Assembly (NCBI GenBank): GCA_017621295.1
Contig: JAGATI010000090.1
Coordinates: 1 to 15,529 of the forward strand
DNA: 15,529 bases
From: Clostridia bacterium
Lineage (GTDB): Bacteria > Bacillota_A > Clostridia > TANB77 > CAG-508
Reading direction: 5' to 3'
Each line of letters opens with the position of its first letter. The stretch's first letter is position 1. This document shows, one piece after another, positions 14,370 through 15,529 of the stretch. The translations under genes were made by a program, and so were the position numbers. The notes beneath the pieces are model-generated. The model searched no databases, was not told where the DNA came from, and saw nothing but the letters and a program-made list of their open reading frames with translations.

Positions 14370-15153
14370 ATGAATGAAATACAAGCATTAATATTAGGAA
14401 TAGTACAAGGGCTTACAGAACTTTTGCCAATATCAAGTTCAGCCCATTTGGCAATAATACCATGGATATTTAATTGGGATGTGCCAGAAGCTTTTGATGT
14501 GGCATTACATTTTGGAACATTACTAGCAATAGGAATATTTTTCTTTAAAGATTGGATAGATTTAATAAAAGGTGGTTTTAACAAGGTTGTAAAAAAAGAA
14601 GATTCACCAGAAGGAAGAATGTTTTGGTATATAGTTCTTGCTACAATTCCTGGTGGAATAATAGGATTTCTACTAGATCATTTTGTTGGAGATAAGTTAA
14701 CTACTCCATTAATAATAGCAATAGCATTAATAGTTATGGGTATTATTTTATACTTTGTGGATAAAAATGCAAAAGCTACTACAGACTATGAACATATGAC
14801 ATTAAAGCAAACTTTCTTAATCGGTTTAGCACAAAGTTTAGCATTTATTCCAGGTGTTTCTAGATCTGGTGTAACTATGACAGTTTCAAGATTATTAAAA
14901 GTAGATAGAACATCTGCTGCAAAATATTCATTTATGTTATCTGCTCCTATAGTACTTGCTGCAACTATATTTAAAATAAAGGATTTTGTGTTTAATGTGC
15001 CATTTTTTATTGGAGTAATAGCAAGCTTTTTAGTTGGTATAGTAGTTATTAAATTTTTACTAAAGTACTTACAAAAAGGAAGCTTTAAGGGATTTGCTAT
15101 ATATAGAGTAATAGCACGGAATAATTATTATAGCTTTAACTTTTATAAAATAA
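14370..15153 (+). CDS. uppP: Undecaprenyl-diphosphate phosphatase, frameshifted near its C-terminus
   Basis: This integral membrane enzyme dephosphorylates undecaprenyl diphosphate to recycle the lipid carrier for peptidoglycan synthesis, and it also confers bacitracin tolerance. Signature motifs are VQGLTELLPISSSAH (12-26, catalytic Glu17 region) and PGVSRSG (161-167). About seven to eight hydrophobic segments are visible. After codon 249 (GCA) an extra C lies at 15117. Without it the last helix reads AGIIIIALTFIK and stops at 15151-15153, giving 260 residues. As written, the end becomes polar (RNNYYSFNFYKIRRKSYV, stop at 15173), which would wreck the last transmembrane helix. The corrected stop also leaves the AGGAGG of the next gene properly placed. 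The ribosome binding site is AGAGGAG at 14355-14361. Confidence 0.94.
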
Positions 15154-15165
15154 GGAGGAAAAGTT

Positions 15166-15324
15166 ATGTTTAAGAAGGAAAACTTAATTAAATTATTAAT
15201 TGGATTAGTAGTTTTACTTATATTAGGTGCTATAACTGTTGCTTTAGTACTAGATCCAAATGCAGGTTTTATAAAAAAAGAATCAAATAATAATATAATG
15301 TATTCAAATGATGTTGTTTATTAA
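15166..15324 (+). CDS. 52-residue single-pass membrane protein
   Basis: This short gene has a near-perfect AGGAGG ribosome binding site (15153-15158) just before ATG 15166 and codon use like its neighbours. The product starts with basic MFKKENLIK, has one hydrophobic helix at about 9-29 (LLIGLVVLLILGAITVALVL), then a polar tail (DPNAGFIKKESNNN) ending SNDVVY. The orientation is predicted with the N-terminus inside. I do not recognise a family. It begins 12 bases after the corrected uppP stop and is followed by a terminator, so it is probably co-transcribed with uppP. A role as a small partner of UppP or in the envelope is inference from position only. Confidence 0.72.
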   Translation: MFKKENLIKLLIGLVVLLILGAITVALVLDPNAGFIKKESNNNIMYSNDVVY

Positions 15325-15337
15325 GTATAAATGTGTG

Positions 15338-15380
15338 AAGATTACCTATAATATATGTAAATATTAGGTAATCTTTATTT
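15338..15380 (+). terminator. Intrinsic terminator after the small membrane protein
   Basis: AAGATTACCTA (15338-15348) pairs perfectly with TAGGTAATCTT (15365-15375) around a 16-base loop, followed by TATTT. The T tract is short, but the 11-pair stem is strong for this sequence. Confidence 0.75.
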
Positions 15381-15471
15381 AAACAGCAAAAACAAAAGAC
15401 TACCACTATATATACTAATAATTCTAGGAAAAGACAGTAGAATAGTAGCCTGTGTATTTATATGTTACAGG

Positions 15472-15529
15472 TTAATGGTTTTTTAGTTGTTGTTTGATGG
15501 ATAGTGCCAATAGTCCGGCTTTTTGAATA
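15472..15529 (-). CDS. Possible C-terminal end of a minus-strand gene running off the window
   Basis: On the minus strand the frame ending with a stop at 15474-15472 is open to the window edge and would encode a C-terminus IQKAGLLALSIKQQLKNH. A convergent gene here would fit the terminator at 15338-15380 and the small CCTGT/ACAGG dyad (15449-15471). Only 18 codons are visible, so this could equally be non-coding. Nothing else is seen in 15381-15471. Confidence 0.2.
   Translation of the reverse strand, partial: IQKAGLLALSIKQQLKNH

Overview
The window is about 15.5 kb of very AT-rich DNA. All confident genes are on the + strand, with strong AGGAGG-type ribosome binding sites and A/T-ending codons. 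Gene content (Clostridia-style acc/fab cluster, BirA, family I pyrophosphatase, dipicolinate synthase subunit A, UppP) points to a low-GC, probably spore-forming Firmicute of class Clostridia. I cannot name a genus.

Layout. (1) 59-2389: two coupled genes of unknown function, a 667-residue lysine-rich protein and a 107-residue helical protein. (2) 2390-3520: a DUF6514-like small protein and a minimal biotin-protein ligase (birA), closed by a clear terminator. (3) 3537-4559: a small regulatory-looking block with a Cro/C1-type regulator and two paralogous 61-69 residue proteins. The second paralog has its own leader carrying a consensus Spo0A box. (4) 4560-11286: the fatty-acid synthesis operon fabD-fabG-accB-fabZ-accC-accD-accA, preceded by a terminator and a palindromic operator candidate and ended by a terminator-like hairpin. 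It holds all four acetyl-CoA carboxylase subunits (accB, accC, accD, accA) plus malonyl transfer (FabD), ketoreduction (FabG) and dehydration (FabZ). fabH, fabK, acpP and fabF are absent from it. A REPIN-like inverted repeat sits between fabZ and accC, and a decayed hydrolase gene sits between accC and accD. The birA gene upstream would biotinylate AccB, so regions 2 and 4 are functionally linked. (5) 11327-14104: ppa, a membrane-anchored TPR protein and dpaA. Pyrophosphatase fits next to ACC and other pyrophosphate-releasing steps, and dpaA makes the spore-core solute dipicolinate. (6) 14149-15529: an AT-rich tandem repeat, uppP (undecaprenyl-diphosphate phosphatase, cell-wall lipid carrier recycling), a 52-residue membrane peptide, a terminator and an uncertain minus-strand gene end.

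The most striking sequence-level observation is that accC, the TPR gene and uppP are each broken by one extra base. In all three cases the extra base is a C directly before GG (8381, 12754, 15117). Removing it restores a family-typical protein every time. This looks like a systematic sequencing or assembly error, or possibly a specific mutational process, rather than three independent gene losses.
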